From: Eubacteriales bacterium
GTDB lineage: Bacteria > Bacillota > Clostridia > Lachnospirales > Lachnospiraceae
Assembly: GCA_030524785.1 (NCBI GenBank)
Contig: JAUNFZ010000014.1
Coordinates: forward strand, 1-52,044
DNA length: 52,044 nucleotides
Direction of reading: 5' to 3'
The translations under genes were made by a program, and so were the position numbers. The notes under the pieces were generated by a model. It was not told the origin of the DNA and searched no databases. It saw only the letters and a program-made list of their open reading frames with translations. This document shows positions 43,187 to 51,922 of this stretch, piece by piece (positions within the stretch are counted from its first letter, which is position 1; the number at the start of each line of letters is the position of its first letter).

Positions 43187-45289
43187 TTGAATTGGGAAAA
43201 TATCGAGCTTTTAATAGATAAGCAGTACTATATTCTGGGGATGCGCCCGCTGTTTCGGGCCAGCGCCCTGTTCAGCGACGAGACAGAAAATTTTGTAACC
43301 CCGGCGGAGCCGGAGCCGGGAGATACCGTCACGATTCGATTTCGCGCAAAGAGAGACAACATTGACGCGGTGTATCTGCGGGCCGGAGAAGATTCTTATC
43401 TGATGGAATTTGACCGCAAGGAAGGATATTTCGATTATTATAAAGTGGAAGTGCCTCTGGGAATCAAACCCCTGCGCTATTGCTTTGAGGTGCGGGCCGG
43501 CCGTCTGATCTGTTTTTTTGATAAGCGGGGCGTTTCCAGGGAACTCAGGGAGGAGTATCGGTTTATGATTGTCCCGGGCTTCCATACGCCGGACTGGGCG
43601 AAGGGCGCCGTATTCTATCAGATCTTTGTGGACCGTTTCTGCAACGGTGATCCCTCCAATGATGTGGAGAACAGAGAATATATTTATATAGGCGAAGGGA
43701 CGAGCAAAGTAGAAGACTGGAACAAATATCCGGCGATGATGGGTGTCCGCGAGTTTTACGGCGGCGACCTGCAGGGGGTAATGGACAAACTGGATTACCT
43801 GCAGGAGCTGGGGGTGGATGTAATCTACTTTAATCCGATCTTTGTGTCGCCTTCCAATCATAAGTACGACATTCAGGACTATGACTACATTGATCCCCAT
43901 TATGGAAAGATCGTAAAAGATACGGGCGACCTGCTGGCGGATGGAGATTTTGACAACACCCATGCCACGCGCTACATCACCAGGGTGACGGACAGGGTGA
44001 ATCTGGAGGCGAGCAACGAGCTTTTTATAGAGCTTGTGAAGGAAGCTCACCGCAGAAATATGCGGGTGATATTGGACGGCGTATTTAACCACTGCGGATC
44101 CTTTAATAAATGGCTGGACCGGGAGCGCATCTATGAGAACCAGCCCGGATACGAAAAGGGGGCGTATGTCTCTGCAGACAGTCCCTACCGCAGCTTTTTT
44201 AAGTTTAATCACGACGGGGCATGGCCTTACAATCCCCATTACGACGGGTGGTGGGGCCACGATACGCTTCCGAAACTGGCCTACGAACATTCGCCGAAGC
44301 TGTATGAATATATTATGCATATTGCCAGAAAATGGGTGTCGCCTCCCTACAACGCAGACGGCTGGCGTCTCGACGTGGCGGCCGATCTGGGATTCTCGGG
44401 AGAGTATAACCATCAGTTCTGGAAAGATTTTCGGGATACGGTGAAAGAGGCAAATCCGGATGCGCTGATTCTGGCGGAGCATTACGGAGATCCCAGGGCG
44501 TGGCTTCAGGGCGACGAGTGGGATACGGTGATGAACTACGACGCCTTTATGGAGCCTCTCACGTGGTTTTTCACGGGAATGGAGAAGCACAGCGACGAAT
44601 ACCGTCAGGATCTTTTGGGAAACGGTATGCATTTTGAATGGGCGATGGGCCATTATATGACAAGCTTTATGGCTCCGTCACTGCATGTGGCGATGAATGA
44701 GCTGTCCAATCATGACCATTCCCGCTTCCTGACGAGGACAAATCATAAAGTAGGGCGTGTGGCCGCTTTGGGAAGCGAGGCGGCGTCCGCTGATGTGGAC
44801 AAAGCCGTCATGCGGGAGGCTGTGGTGATGCAGATGACATGGCCGGGAGCGCCCACCATATATTACGGCGACGAGGCCGGCGTCTGCGGGTTCACAGATC
44901 CGGACAACCGGAGAACATATCCCTGGGGCCATGAAGATGAACAGATGATCGAGTTCCACAGGCAGATGATACGGATTCATAAATCGCATCCGGCGCTGAT
45001 GCGGGGTTCCGTAAAGATAATACAGACGGATTACCAATTTATTTGTTATGGAAGATTTCTTGGAAAAGAAATCGTTCTCGCAGCCTTCAACAACAGCGGC
45101 GAGACGATGGAGAGAGAGGTAAGGGTACACGATATCGGCCTGAACAGCGGCGACCATCTGATACAGATGATGATGACGGACAGAGATGGATTTTCGCAGG
45201 ATAAGGTGCTGTACGAGGTGAAGGCCGGAGAGCTTTTACTGAAACTGCCGCCCACATCCGCGGTGGTCATGTATGTGGTGAAAAGATAA
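43187..45289 (+). CDS. GH13 alpha-glucanase (cyclomaltodextrinase/neopullulanase-like)
   Basis: 700 residues, no signal peptide, so cytoplasmic. A CBM34-like N-terminal beta domain (about 1-125) precedes the TIM barrel. GH13 regions are visible: VILDGVFNHCG (region I), DGWRLDVAAD with nucleophile D396, ILAEHYGDP with acid/base E431, and LSNHDHSRF with D510. The layout is that of neopullulanases and cyclomaltodextrinases that cut imported maltodextrins. TTG 43187 has AAGGAG 7 nt upstream; the longer aromatic-rich N-terminus agrees. Confidence 0.92.
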   Translation: MNWENIELLIDKQYYILGMRPLFRASALFSDETENFVTPAEPEPGDTVTIRFRAKRDNIDAVYLRAGEDSYLMEFDRKEGYFDYYKVEVPLGIKPLRYCFEVRAGRLICFFDKRGVSRELREEYRFMIVPGFHTPDWAKGAVFYQIFVDRFCNGDPSNDVENREYIYIGEGTSKVEDWNKYPAMMGVREFYGGDLQGVMDKLDYLQELGVDVIYFNPIFVSPSNHKYDIQDYDYIDPHYGKIVKDTGDLLADGDFDNTHATRYITRVTDRVNLEASNELFIELVKEAHRRNMRVILDGVFNHCGSFNKWLDRERIYENQPGYEKGAYVSADSPYRSFFKFNHDGAWPYNPHYDGWWGHDTLPKLAYEHSPKLYEYIMHIARKWVSPPYNADGWRLDVAADLGFSGEYNHQFWKDFRDTVKEANPDALILAEHYGDPRAWLQGDEWDTVMNYDAFMEPLTWFFTGMEKHSDEYRQDLLGNGMHFEWAMGHYMTSFMAPSLHVAMNELSNHDHSRFLTRTNHKVGRVAALGSEAASADVDKAVMREAVVMQMTWPGAPTIYYGDEAGVCGFTDPDNRRTYPWGHEDEQMIEFHRQMIRIHKSHPALMRGSVKIIQTDYQFICYGRFLGKEIVLAAFNNSGETMEREVRVHDIGLNSGDHLIQMMMTDRDGFSQDKVLYEVKAGELLLKLPPTSAVVMYVVKR

Positions 45290-45316
45290 AAAATTAAGAG
45301 AGCGGAGGATATGGAC

Positions 45317-46342
45317 ATGAACTATGTAACACTGGGAAAAACAGGACTGAAGGTTTCCAAAATTGGCCTTGGAGGAATCCCGATTCAGAAAAGCAGCGCG
45401 CAGGAGGTAAAGGAACTTGTAAAAACACTGTCAGAGAAAGGTGTAAATTATATTGACAGTGCCAGAGGCTATACCGTCAGCGAGCAGCTTTTAGGGGAAG
45501 CGCTGGAGGGAATACGCGATAAGTTTGTGCTGGCTACCAAGAGTATGTCCAGAACAAAGGAAGCCATGGCGAAGGACATAGAGATCAGCCTTGAAAATTT
45601 CCGCACAGATTATATTGATCTTTATCAGGTACACAATCCCTCTATGGAAGATATGGACAAGGTGGAGGGCGAAGGCGGAGCCCTGGAGGCGCTTCTGGAG
45701 GCGAAAGCGGCCGGGCGCATCGGACACATTGGCCTTACCGCCCATTCCCTGCAGGTTTTTGAACATGCTTTGACTCTTGACTGGGTGGAGACGATTATGT
45801 TTCCGTACAATATCGTGGAGTCCCAGGGAGAGGAACTGATGAAGGCCTGTTCCGAAAGAAATGTCGGATTTATCGCGATGAAGCCGCTGGCGGGAGGCGC
45901 AATCGAGGACGCTTCTCTGGCCCTTCGCTATATCTGTTCCAATCCTGATGTGACGATTGTGATTCCGGGTATGTACAGCCTGAAGGAAGCCGAAGAAAAC
46001 ATCAGCGCGGTGGAAAAGGACGAGCCTTTGAATGAAAAGGATGCAGAGAAGATTGCCGCAGTGAGGGAACAGTTGGGAGAAAACTTCTGCCGCCGCTGCA
46101 ATTACTGCCAGCCCTGCACCGTGGGAATCAATATTTCAGGCGTATTCCTGTTCGCGGGTTATCTGCAGAGATATGGTCTGGGAGAATGGGGCAGCAGCCG
46201 CTACCAGACGCTTAAGGTGAGACCGGAGGAATGTGTAGAATGTGGCGAGTGTGAGAGTCGCTGCCCGTACCATCTTCCGATTCGGGAAATGCTGAAAAAG
46301 TGCGCCAAAGATTTCAGAGATTTCGAGGCCAGCCGCAAGTAG
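45317..46342 (+). CDS. Aldo/keto reductase with two C-terminal [4Fe-4S] motifs
   Basis: 341 residues. The catalytic tetrad D47, Y52, K75 and H106 is intact. The C-terminal region carries CRRCNYCQPC (258-267) and CVECGECESRC (306-316), cysteine sets like those of ferredoxins. This clostridial class probably passes electrons between NAD(P)H and ferredoxin-type partners; the substrate is unknown. Start 45317 is preferred to 45311 because GGAGG (45304-45308) is 8 nt away instead of 2. Confidence 0.92.
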   Translation: MNYVTLGKTGLKVSKIGLGGIPIQKSSAQEVKELVKTLSEKGVNYIDSARGYTVSEQLLGEALEGIRDKFVLATKSMSRTKEAMAKDIEISLENFRTDYIDLYQVHNPSMEDMDKVEGEGGALEALLEAKAAGRIGHIGLTAHSLQVFEHALTLDWVETIMFPYNIVESQGEELMKACSERNVGFIAMKPLAGGAIEDASLALRYICSNPDVTIVIPGMYSLKEAEENISAVEKDEPLNEKDAEKIAAVREQLGENFCRRCNYCQPCTVGINISGVFLFAGYLQRYGLGEWGSSRYQTLKVRPEECVECGECESRCPYHLPIREMLKKCAKDFRDFEASRK

Positions 46343-46381
46343 GCTGCCTACAATAAAATAATGTAATTCTATGCGCCTGTG

Positions 46382-46411
46382 AAACGCCAAGAGCAATCGC
46401 AGGCGTTTTTT
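46382..46411 (+). terminator. Terminator after the aldo/keto reductase
   Basis: AAACGCC (46382-46388) pairs with GGCGTTT (46402-46408), then T. An overlapping CGCCTG/CAGGCG pair (46374-46405) is an alternative. Confidence 0.7.
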
Positions 46412-46572
46412 GCATCAAATGATACAAAAAGCTTTCGGCAGGAGGCACATCCGGATATCGCCATGGTCAGCTCTAAAAAATTTCGGCGGATGCATCCAAC
46501 AGTAGGATCCAACCGTCTAATGTTTGTAAAGAAAATTACATATTTGTAAAAGCAAAGAAGGGGTGATTTTGA

Positions 46573-47094
46573 TTGAAGCATTTGGTAATCAAGGCGCAGC
46601 GCGACAGAGACGCGGACAGCTTTATCCGGCTGATGGAGATGAACCGTCAGAGCATGCTGAAAGTAGCAAAATCATATTTGCGAAACGAGCAGGACGTGGC
46701 GGACGCCATGCAGGAAGCCATACTTTCCTGTTATGAAAAGCTGGATACGCTGCAGAAGCCGCAGTATTTTAAAACGTGGCTTATCCGCATTGTGATTAAT
46801 AAGTGCAAGGATATTCTGCGCCGCAGCCGGGAGGCGGAGCTGCCGGGGGAGTTTATCGTACAGGAAACGTACGATACTACCCAGGAGAAGCTGGAATTTA
46901 TGGAGCTTTTAAATTCCATCGATGAAAAGTACAGGATGGTCTTGGTGCTGTATTATTCGGAAGGGTTTAATACCAGAGAGATAGCAGAGCTTTTGGAGAT
47001 AAACGAGCATACGGTAAAGAGCCGGCTGGTGAGGGCCAGGAAAAAATTTGCTTTGGAATATCAGAAGGGAGATGAAAAAATTTATGCGTTATAG
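46573..47094 (+). CDS. ECF-type sigma-70 family RNA polymerase sigma factor
   Basis: 173 residues. Sigma region 2 (YLRNEQDVADAMQEAILSCY) and region 4 (GFNTREIAELLEINEHTVKS) are clear. TTG start with GAAGGGGTG upstream. Its 3' end overlaps the next gene, a membrane protein, as in sigma/anti-sigma operons. The motif ATCCAAC occurs twice, 13 bp apart, followed by CGTCTAA (46494-46520), an ECF-like -10, so autoregulation is possible. Confidence 0.92.
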   Translation: MKHLVIKAQRDRDADSFIRLMEMNRQSMLKVAKSYLRNEQDVADAMQEAILSCYEKLDTLQKPQYFKTWLIRIVINKCKDILRRSREAELPGEFIVQETYDTTQEKLEFMELLNSIDEKYRMVLVLYYSEGFNTREIAELLEINEHTVKSRLVRARKKFALEYQKGDEKIYAL

Positions 47095-48556
47095 AAAATC
47101 GGAGATGAAGCGGATTTTGCGTCAGGACATCAAAGCTTCGGCGGTGGTGGAAGCCGGCATACAGGAAGCCTACAGCGTGATTCGGGCAGACGCTGCTTCG
47201 AGGCAGGAAGAAAGGCGGCAGATGAGCTGTCATGGGAAGACATTTTCGCGGCGATGGGCTGCCGTGGCTGCGGTAGTGGGAGTTCTGGCAGTATCCTCGG
47301 TGACGGTTATGGCCATCAGCGGGATATTTTCAAAAAATGTGGAGCAAAGCGGTGAGACTCTATCTTACCAGTTGGAATTTAATTATGAGCTGACGCCCGA
47401 TACGGTAGAGGCAGAAGTAGGCTATATCCCTGAAGGATATAGCGAAGTGCCGAATACGGACGGAACAAAATGGTGCGCAGACGATTCCTATCAGAACGGC
47501 ATCAGCATCATGATGGCGTCGGCAGACTATCTGGACGCGGAACCCGAAGCGCTGGATGCGGAAAATGTAAAGAGCATGGAAAAAACGACCATAAACGGTA
47601 TGGAAGCGCATCTGATTGTACTGGACTGCAGTGAGGAACAGGATGAAAAGTACTTTGACAAACGCATCTATCTCTTTAACGAAACGGAAGGTTATGTGTG
47701 CGTCGTCTTTGGCGGAAATGATCTGAGCATGGAGGAACTGAAAAAGGTGGCCGAAGGACTGACGTTCACAAAAACGGGGCAGAGTGCGGAGTATATGAGC
47801 AGTGAGGAGAAAGAAATCCGGGATGCCTCTGCGCAGGATTTTGAAAAGCAATGGCAGGAGAGCCGTGATTTTGGTGTGCCCCAGGAGTATATTTACGATA
47901 TCGGAACAGGGTTTGAGTACCAGCAGCTTAAGACGGAGAATACGACGGCGGAGGGTGTGGCAAAGATTACTGTGGAGAGCGTGGAGATGATTGACTCTGT
48001 TGCTGATTATCCCCAGGAAAACTTCTTTGATTATGCGGAGGATGTAGAACTGCAGTTAAACGGAGACGGTACGGCGAAGCCATACACCAGAGTTACATAT
48101 GATGGATCCGGCGAAGAAATTGCCAGGGAAGAATCTGTAAACCGAAAATTTTTGAAAGTGACCGTCAAGGCAGAAAATATTTCAGAAAGTGCTATCGACT
48201 ACTGGGCCGGAGCCGGATATCTGGCGCATCTGGAACCGATGGAGGAAGGAAATTATAAATATCCGGATACGTATACGGAACCCCTGAACTGGCAGGAAGA
48301 TTCCATGTCTATTGAGGGAGGCCCCATATACTTTGATCAGTCTCCTTATGCCGGAGAATTGAACGGACATTTCTTCTGGCGGGAACTGGCTGTGGGAGAA
48401 ACTCTGGAATATACGCTGCTCTATGTGGTGGATGAGGATCAGATGGATAACCTGTATTTGAAATATTCTTCCGGCAGCGCGATTCCGCTGGAGCTGGATG
48501 GAACATTCAGCGACAGATATGTAAGATTGGATACGGAATTGAATATCTCGCAGTAG
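47084..48556 (+). CDS. Membrane-anchored anti-sigma factor candidate with large external domain
   Basis: 490 residues. A short cytoplasmic helical part (1-55) precedes one TM (about 58-79). The exterior starts with a DUF4367-like region (YIPEGYSEVPNTDGTKWCAD, then EEQDEKYFDKRIYLFNETEG) and a longer second domain. Overlap with the sigma gene supports an anti-sigma role: the cytoplasmic part would hold the sigma factor and the exterior would sense envelope state. Start 47084 or 47072 (AGAAGGGAG lies just before both). Confidence 0.82.
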   Translation: MRYRKSEMKRILRQDIKASAVVEAGIQEAYSVIRADAASRQEERRQMSCHGKTFSRRWAAVAAVVGVLAVSSVTVMAISGIFSKNVEQSGETLSYQLEFNYELTPDTVEAEVGYIPEGYSEVPNTDGTKWCADDSYQNGISIMMASADYLDAEPEALDAENVKSMEKTTINGMEAHLIVLDCSEEQDEKYFDKRIYLFNETEGYVCVVFGGNDLSMEELKKVAEGLTFTKTGQSAEYMSSEEKEIRDASAQDFEKQWQESRDFGVPQEYIYDIGTGFEYQQLKTENTTAEGVAKITVESVEMIDSVADYPQENFFDYAEDVELQLNGDGTAKPYTRVTYDGSGEEIAREESVNRKFLKVTVKAENISESAIDYWAGAGYLAHLEPMEEGNYKYPDTYTEPLNWQEDSMSIEGGPIYFDQSPYAGELNGHFFWRELAVGETLEYTLLYVVDEDQMDNLYLKYSSGSAIPLELDGTFSDRYVRLDTELNISQ

Positions 48557-48630
48557 GCTGCGGGAATTACTCCGAAAGCGTAGCGTAAGTTGCACCTGCA
48601 GCGCAGCAGGGCGTGGGGAGGTTTGTTTTT

Positions 48631-49203
48631 ATGGGCAGCAAAATCAAAGTAGAACAGACATATTTTCAGGAGGCGTTATCAGACTTTATGCATGATGCGG
48701 CTAGCGGGGATGCAGTCCGCCACCTGGTCGATCTGGGATACGGCACGGAGGATATCATGGCGGCGTTGGATTTTCCGACGCCCCGGTCCCGCGTGGAAAA
48801 AACAGTGTACCGCTATCTGCTGGAAAAGAAGGTTTTATTGGAAGACCTGCCGCTGGCCAGGGAAGATATGAAACCTGTGAACGAAAAGGTATTTTCAGAG
48901 GCCAGACTCTGCTGGAAACTGCGCGAGTATATTCAGAAAAACGGTGAGGAACAATCCTATGTGGCCTGCCCCTTTGGCATGATAAGAAAAGACCGTAAGG
49001 CACGTCTGGAGAAGATGTTTTCCTGCCTTACGGCCAGGGAGAGAAATTACCTGTTGGGAATCCCATGGGAGCCGAAAATGACGTATCATCGGCTGAACAG
49101 CCGGATGTTGGAAATTTCAGTTTGTATGGCGCTTCATGGCGAAACCAGCATGGAGTTCTATTTTTTAAAAACAAAAGAACGATTGACAATATCTGGAAAA
49201 TAA
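48631..49203 (+). CDS. Unrecognised protein, 190 residues
   Basis: Family not recognised. Charged and soluble, no TM. The N-terminal half is helical (FQEALSDFMHDAASGDAVRH, LGYGTEDIMAALDFPTPRSR). A middle segment, VACPFGMIRKDRKARLEKMF, and a C-terminal segment, RERNYLLGIPWEPKMTYHRL, may form a separate domain. GGGGAGG precedes the ATG, and it follows the anti-sigma gene by 74 bp, so it may be cotranscribed. Its end overlaps the PerR promoter. Confidence 0.78.
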   Translation: MGSKIKVEQTYFQEALSDFMHDAASGDAVRHLVDLGYGTEDIMAALDFPTPRSRVEKTVYRYLLEKKVLLEDLPLAREDMKPVNEKVFSEARLCWKLREYIQKNGEEQSYVACPFGMIRKDRKARLEKMFSCLTARERNYLLGIPWEPKMTYHRLNSRMLEISVCMALHGETSMEFYFLKTKERLTISGK

Positions 49204-49237
49204 GATAAAATAAGAATTAGAATAATTCTAATTCTTA
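49183..49237 (+). promoter_or_regulatory. Promoter of the perR operon with a PerR box
   Basis: TTGACA (49183-49188), a 17-bp spacer and TAAAAT (49206-49211). A 27-bp palindrome (49211-49237), perfect except for its single central base, covers the expected start. Its core TTAGAATAATTCTAA fits the PerR box TTATAATNATTATAA with one symmetrical change. Binding would block transcription and give autorepression. Confidence 0.88.
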
Positions 49238-49248
49238 AAGAGGCAGAT

Positions 49249-49680
49249 ATGACAAAGAACAGAACTTTAATCTGGAACATTCTGAAAAGAGCCCGACAGA
49301 CTTCCCGGCATCTTACGGCGGAGGAAATATATCTTCTCGCCAAAAAAGAGGCTCCGGGTATCGCCATGGCGACGGTTTACAACAACCTGAATTTTCTGGC
49401 GGAAACGGGTGCGATCCGCCGCGTACGGCGAAGCGACGGACCGGATTACTTTGACGGAAACACAGAACTTCACGACCACATGGTCTGCGACTGCTGCGGC
49501 AGGGTTTCTGATGTAACCCTGCAGGATCTGGCGGCCAGGCTGGAGGAGCGCCTTGGAGTAACAATTACCGGATACGAACTGAATATCCACTATATCTGCC
49601 CGGAATGTAAGAAGAAAGAATTATCAGTGCCTTCCTCAAATGATACAGAAGCTTCAGAGGAAAATAAAACTGACGGCTGA
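49249..49680 (+). CDS. perR: PerR-type Fur-family peroxide-responsive repressor
   Basis: 143 residues. The winged HTH contains PGIAMATVYNNLNFL; two CxxC pairs (C80/C83, C117/C120) bind structural zinc. H21, D69, H75 and H77 match the regulatory metal ligands H37, D85, H91 and H93 of Bacillus PerR, whose histidines are oxidised by H2O2 with Fe2+. D69-H75-H77 spacing is identical. The N-terminus is about 20 residues shorter than Bacillus PerR. It is followed by rubrerythrin, a classical PerR target. Confidence 0.9.
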   Translation: MTKNRTLIWNILKRARQTSRHLTAEEIYLLAKKEAPGIAMATVYNNLNFLAETGAIRRVRRSDGPDYFDGNTELHDHMVCDCCGRVSDVTLQDLAARLEERLGVTITGYELNIHYICPECKKKELSVPSSNDTEASEENKTDG

Positions 49681-49719
49681 TAAGAAGGCGAAAAAATTAC
49701 AGATACGGAGGATATGGAT

Positions 49720-50256
49720 ATGAACAAGTATGCAGGAACAAAAACAGAGCAGAATTTAAAAACGGCGTTTGCAGGCGAGAGCGAGGCAAGAAATAAGTAT
49801 ACATATTTTGCAAGCGTGGCGAAAAAAGAAGGCTACGAGCAGATTTCCAGCCTGTTTCTTAAAACGGCTGACAACGAAAAAGAACATGCCAAAATGTGGT
49901 TCAAGGAGCTGGCGCAGCTTGGAAATACGGCAGAAAATCTTGCGGCGGCGGCCGAAGGCGAAAACTATGAGTGGACGGATATGTACAGTACCTTTGCAAA
50001 AGAAGCGGAGGAAGAAGGCTTCCCGGAGCTGGCGGCAAAATTCCGAATGGTGGCGGATATCGAAAAAGCCCATGAGGAGCGATACCGTGCTCTGCTCAAT
50101 AACGTAGAGATGAAAACGGTGTTTGCGAAGGGCGAAATGAAGATGTGGGAGTGCAGAAACTGCGGCCATCTGGTAATGGGCAAAAAGGCGCCTGAAATCT
50201 GTCCCGTATGCGCGCATCCCCAGAGCTATTTTGAGGTGAGAATGGAGAATTACTAA
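49720..50256 (+). CDS. rbr: Rubrerythrin
   Basis: 178 residues. The diiron four-helix bundle shows [36 protein letters not shown] and [12 protein letters not shown]. The C-terminal rubredoxin-like part is [20 protein letters not shown]. It reduces H2O2 to water in anaerobes. Start 49720 has GGAGG (49707-49711) 8 nt away; ATG 49714 is too close. Probably cotranscribed with perR. Confidence 0.97.
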   Translation: MNKYAGTKTEQNLKTAFAGESEARNKYTYFASVAKKEGYEQISSLFLKTADNEKEHAKMWFKELAQLGNTAENLAAAAEGENYEWTDMYSTFAKEAEEEGFPELAAKFRMVADIEKAHEERYRALLNNVEMKTVFAKGEMKMWECRNCGHLVMGKKAPEICPVCAHPQSYFEVRMENY

Positions 50257-50277
50257 AACAAAATTTAAAACGATTAG

Positions 50278-50307
50278 CGCCGCAGGAAATGTCCTGCGGC
50301 GTTTTTT
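50278..50307 (+). terminator. Terminator of the perR-rbr operon
   Basis: CGCCGCAGGA pairs perfectly with TCCTGCGGCG (50278-50287, 50292-50301), loop AATG, then six T. Confidence 0.95.
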
Positions 50308-50374
50308 GCGGTGTTAGCCATAGAATTAGGAAAAATTCAGAACAATAAAATCAAATGTTTTTCAAACTGTCTCA

Positions 50375-50403
50375 TTGCATGTGAGCGTCTGCTTTAATAT
50401 AAT
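50375..50403 (+). promoter_or_regulatory. Sigma-A promoter of the alkyltransferase-like gene
   Basis: TTGCAT (50375-50380), a 17-bp spacer and TATAAT (50398-50403), with the start codon only 22 bp downstream and GGAGG at 50410. Confidence 0.8.
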
Positions 50404-50424
50404 TGGGGCAGGAGGTGTTGAGAT

Positions 50425-50904
50425 ATGGCAAATGAAGATAAAAAGGATTTTAATGCTATGCTGCATGACAGCAAGGATATGCCTAAATTTCAGACGATTA
50501 CTGACCCAAAAAGCATAGAGAAATACGGTGGAAGCAAAATGTATTTTGCTCCGCCAATCTACTATGATAAGGCAATGAAACAAATTCCGTATGGAAAAGT
50601 GATTACTATCGGAAAAATCCGGGAATATTTTGCCAAGATGAGTGGGGCAGATTTTACAGAACCTATCACAGCCGGAATTTTTGTATCTATTGCTGCGTGG
50701 GCGAGTTACCAGCGCTCCGAAGATGAAACGCCCTATTGGAGAACTTTAAAGGCAAATGGGGAATTGAATATAAAATATCCCGGCGGTATAGAAACACAAA
50801 AAGAAAAGCTGGAAGCAGAAGGGCACACAATTATCCGGAAAGGACGTACAAACATACGATACTATGTAAAAGATTATGAAAAAGCCCTTTTTGACTTGAA
50901 ATAG
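50425..50904 (+). CDS. MGMT-family alkyltransferase-like protein without acceptor Cys
   Basis: 159 residues. The C-terminal two thirds resemble the DNA-binding domain of O6-alkylguanine-DNA alkyltransferase: IPYGKVITIGKIREYF, the active-site position PYWRTLKANGEL, then EKLEAEGHTI. The acceptor Cys of PCHR is replaced by Tyr (PYWR); ATL proteins have Trp there (PWHR). It probably binds lesions and flags them for nucleotide-excision repair, as ATLs do. It is AT-richer than its neighbours. Confidence 0.78.
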   Translation: MANEDKKDFNAMLHDSKDMPKFQTITDPKSIEKYGGSKMYFAPPIYYDKAMKQIPYGKVITIGKIREYFAKMSGADFTEPITAGIFVSIAAWASYQRSEDETPYWRTLKANGELNIKYPGGIETQKEKLEAEGHTIIRKGRTNIRYYVKDYEKALFDLK

Positions 50905-51163
50905 GCGATTTTAAGTTTCTCAAAGGGGAGCGGTTAAAAAGATGTACAGGATACAGGGGGCCGCTAAAAAATAATTTTGCGGTGTCATTTGAGCACAGGA
51001 AGATTTGACGATTGTGGGAAAATGGGTGAGAAAAATGAATAACATACAGGCGTGTGCGAGTGAGATTGTGAATAAAGAGATGATTTCGGACATATCAACC
51101 ACTGGTTCCTGTTAAAAATCGTCATACAGCGATATAGTGGATGCAAGAAAGGAGGTGCTCCTC
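50905..51163 (+). other. 259-bp gap with two very short frames
   Basis: 51035-51115 has a 26-codon frame (MNNIQACASEIVNKEMISDI...) with a weak GGGTG upstream, and 50942-50974 has a ten-codon frame. Neither is convincing. TTGACG at 51005 has no good -10 partner. I see no other structure; this may be debris. Confidence 0.35.
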
Positions 51164-51775
51164 ATGGAACAGGAGAAAATCGGAAAGTTCATAGCGTTCT
51201 GTCGGAAGGAGCAGGGTTTCACACAAGCTGTTCTTGCGGAGAAACTTGGCATCACAGACCGTGCCGTATCAAAATGGGAAACTGGGCGGAGTCTGCCAGA
51301 TGCAGCCATCATGCCAGAACTATGCGACCTGCTAAAAATAAACCTAAGCGAGCTTTTTAGTGGGGAGCGAATCGCAATGGAAAACTACAAGGAAACTTCG
51401 GATGCTTTGCTTTTGGAGATGAAAAAGCAGGAGGAATCGTCAAATAAACGGATTCTGCATCTGGAGAAGCTTCTTATCACAATGACGATTGTTGTATCTC
51501 TCACTATGATATTTGTCGGATGCTATCTGATGAAAGCACATCTTGCCCGCGGAATCGCTTTATTGGCATTTGGAGCTGCGATAGTTTTCGCCACTTGCTT
51601 TGTAGGAGTAAAAATTGAGCACGATACGGGATACTACGAATGTCCTGTATGCAAAAAAAGATATGTACCGACAATGAAAGCTGTTGTTATGGCTCCGCAT
51701 ATCGGCACAACGAGAAAGATGAAATGCCCGTACTGCGGGAACAAATCATATCATAAAAAAGTTCTTACAAAATAA
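51164..51775 (+). CDS. Membrane-anchored XRE-family protein with C-terminal zinc ribbon
   Basis: 203 residues. An HTH_3 domain (residues about 5-62, QAVLAEKLGITDRAVSKWET), a charged linker, two TM helices (about 103-123 and 128-148), and then a zinc ribbon (C160, C163, C188, C191: CPVC...CPYC). The topology puts the HTH and the ribbon on the same side. Function unknown. GGAGG lies 8 nt before the ATG; an upstream TTG-type extension is unlikely. Confidence 0.85.
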   Translation: MEQEKIGKFIAFCRKEQGFTQAVLAEKLGITDRAVSKWETGRSLPDAAIMPELCDLLKINLSELFSGERIAMENYKETSDALLLEMKKQEESSNKRILHLEKLLITMTIVVSLTMIFVGCYLMKAHLARGIALLAFGAAIVFATCFVGVKIEHDTGYYECPVCKKRYVPTMKAVVMAPHIGTTRKMKCPYCGNKSYHKKVLTK

Positions 51776-51799
51776 TTATAACTTTACATTTGTCAGCTT

Positions 51800-51841
51800 G
51801 CCCTTTGAGAGCGGAAAAATCCTTTTCTCAAAGGGCTTTTT
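51800..51841 (+). terminator. Terminator after the membrane XRE gene
   Basis: GCCCTTTGAGA (51800-51810) pairs perfectly with TCTCAAAGGGC (51826-51836), then five T. Confidence 0.93.
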
Positions 51842-51922
51842 CTATTTATACAGATATTCGCAAACTACAAGATAAAGCCAAAACTTCATATACTTTAAGC
51901 ACAAGAAGGTTGAGATTTGATT

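Noticed and set aside
43211-44653. 480-codon open frame antisense to the GH13 gene
   Set aside because: Same reasoning: GH13 catalytic motifs are on the plus strand, and there is no start signal on the other.
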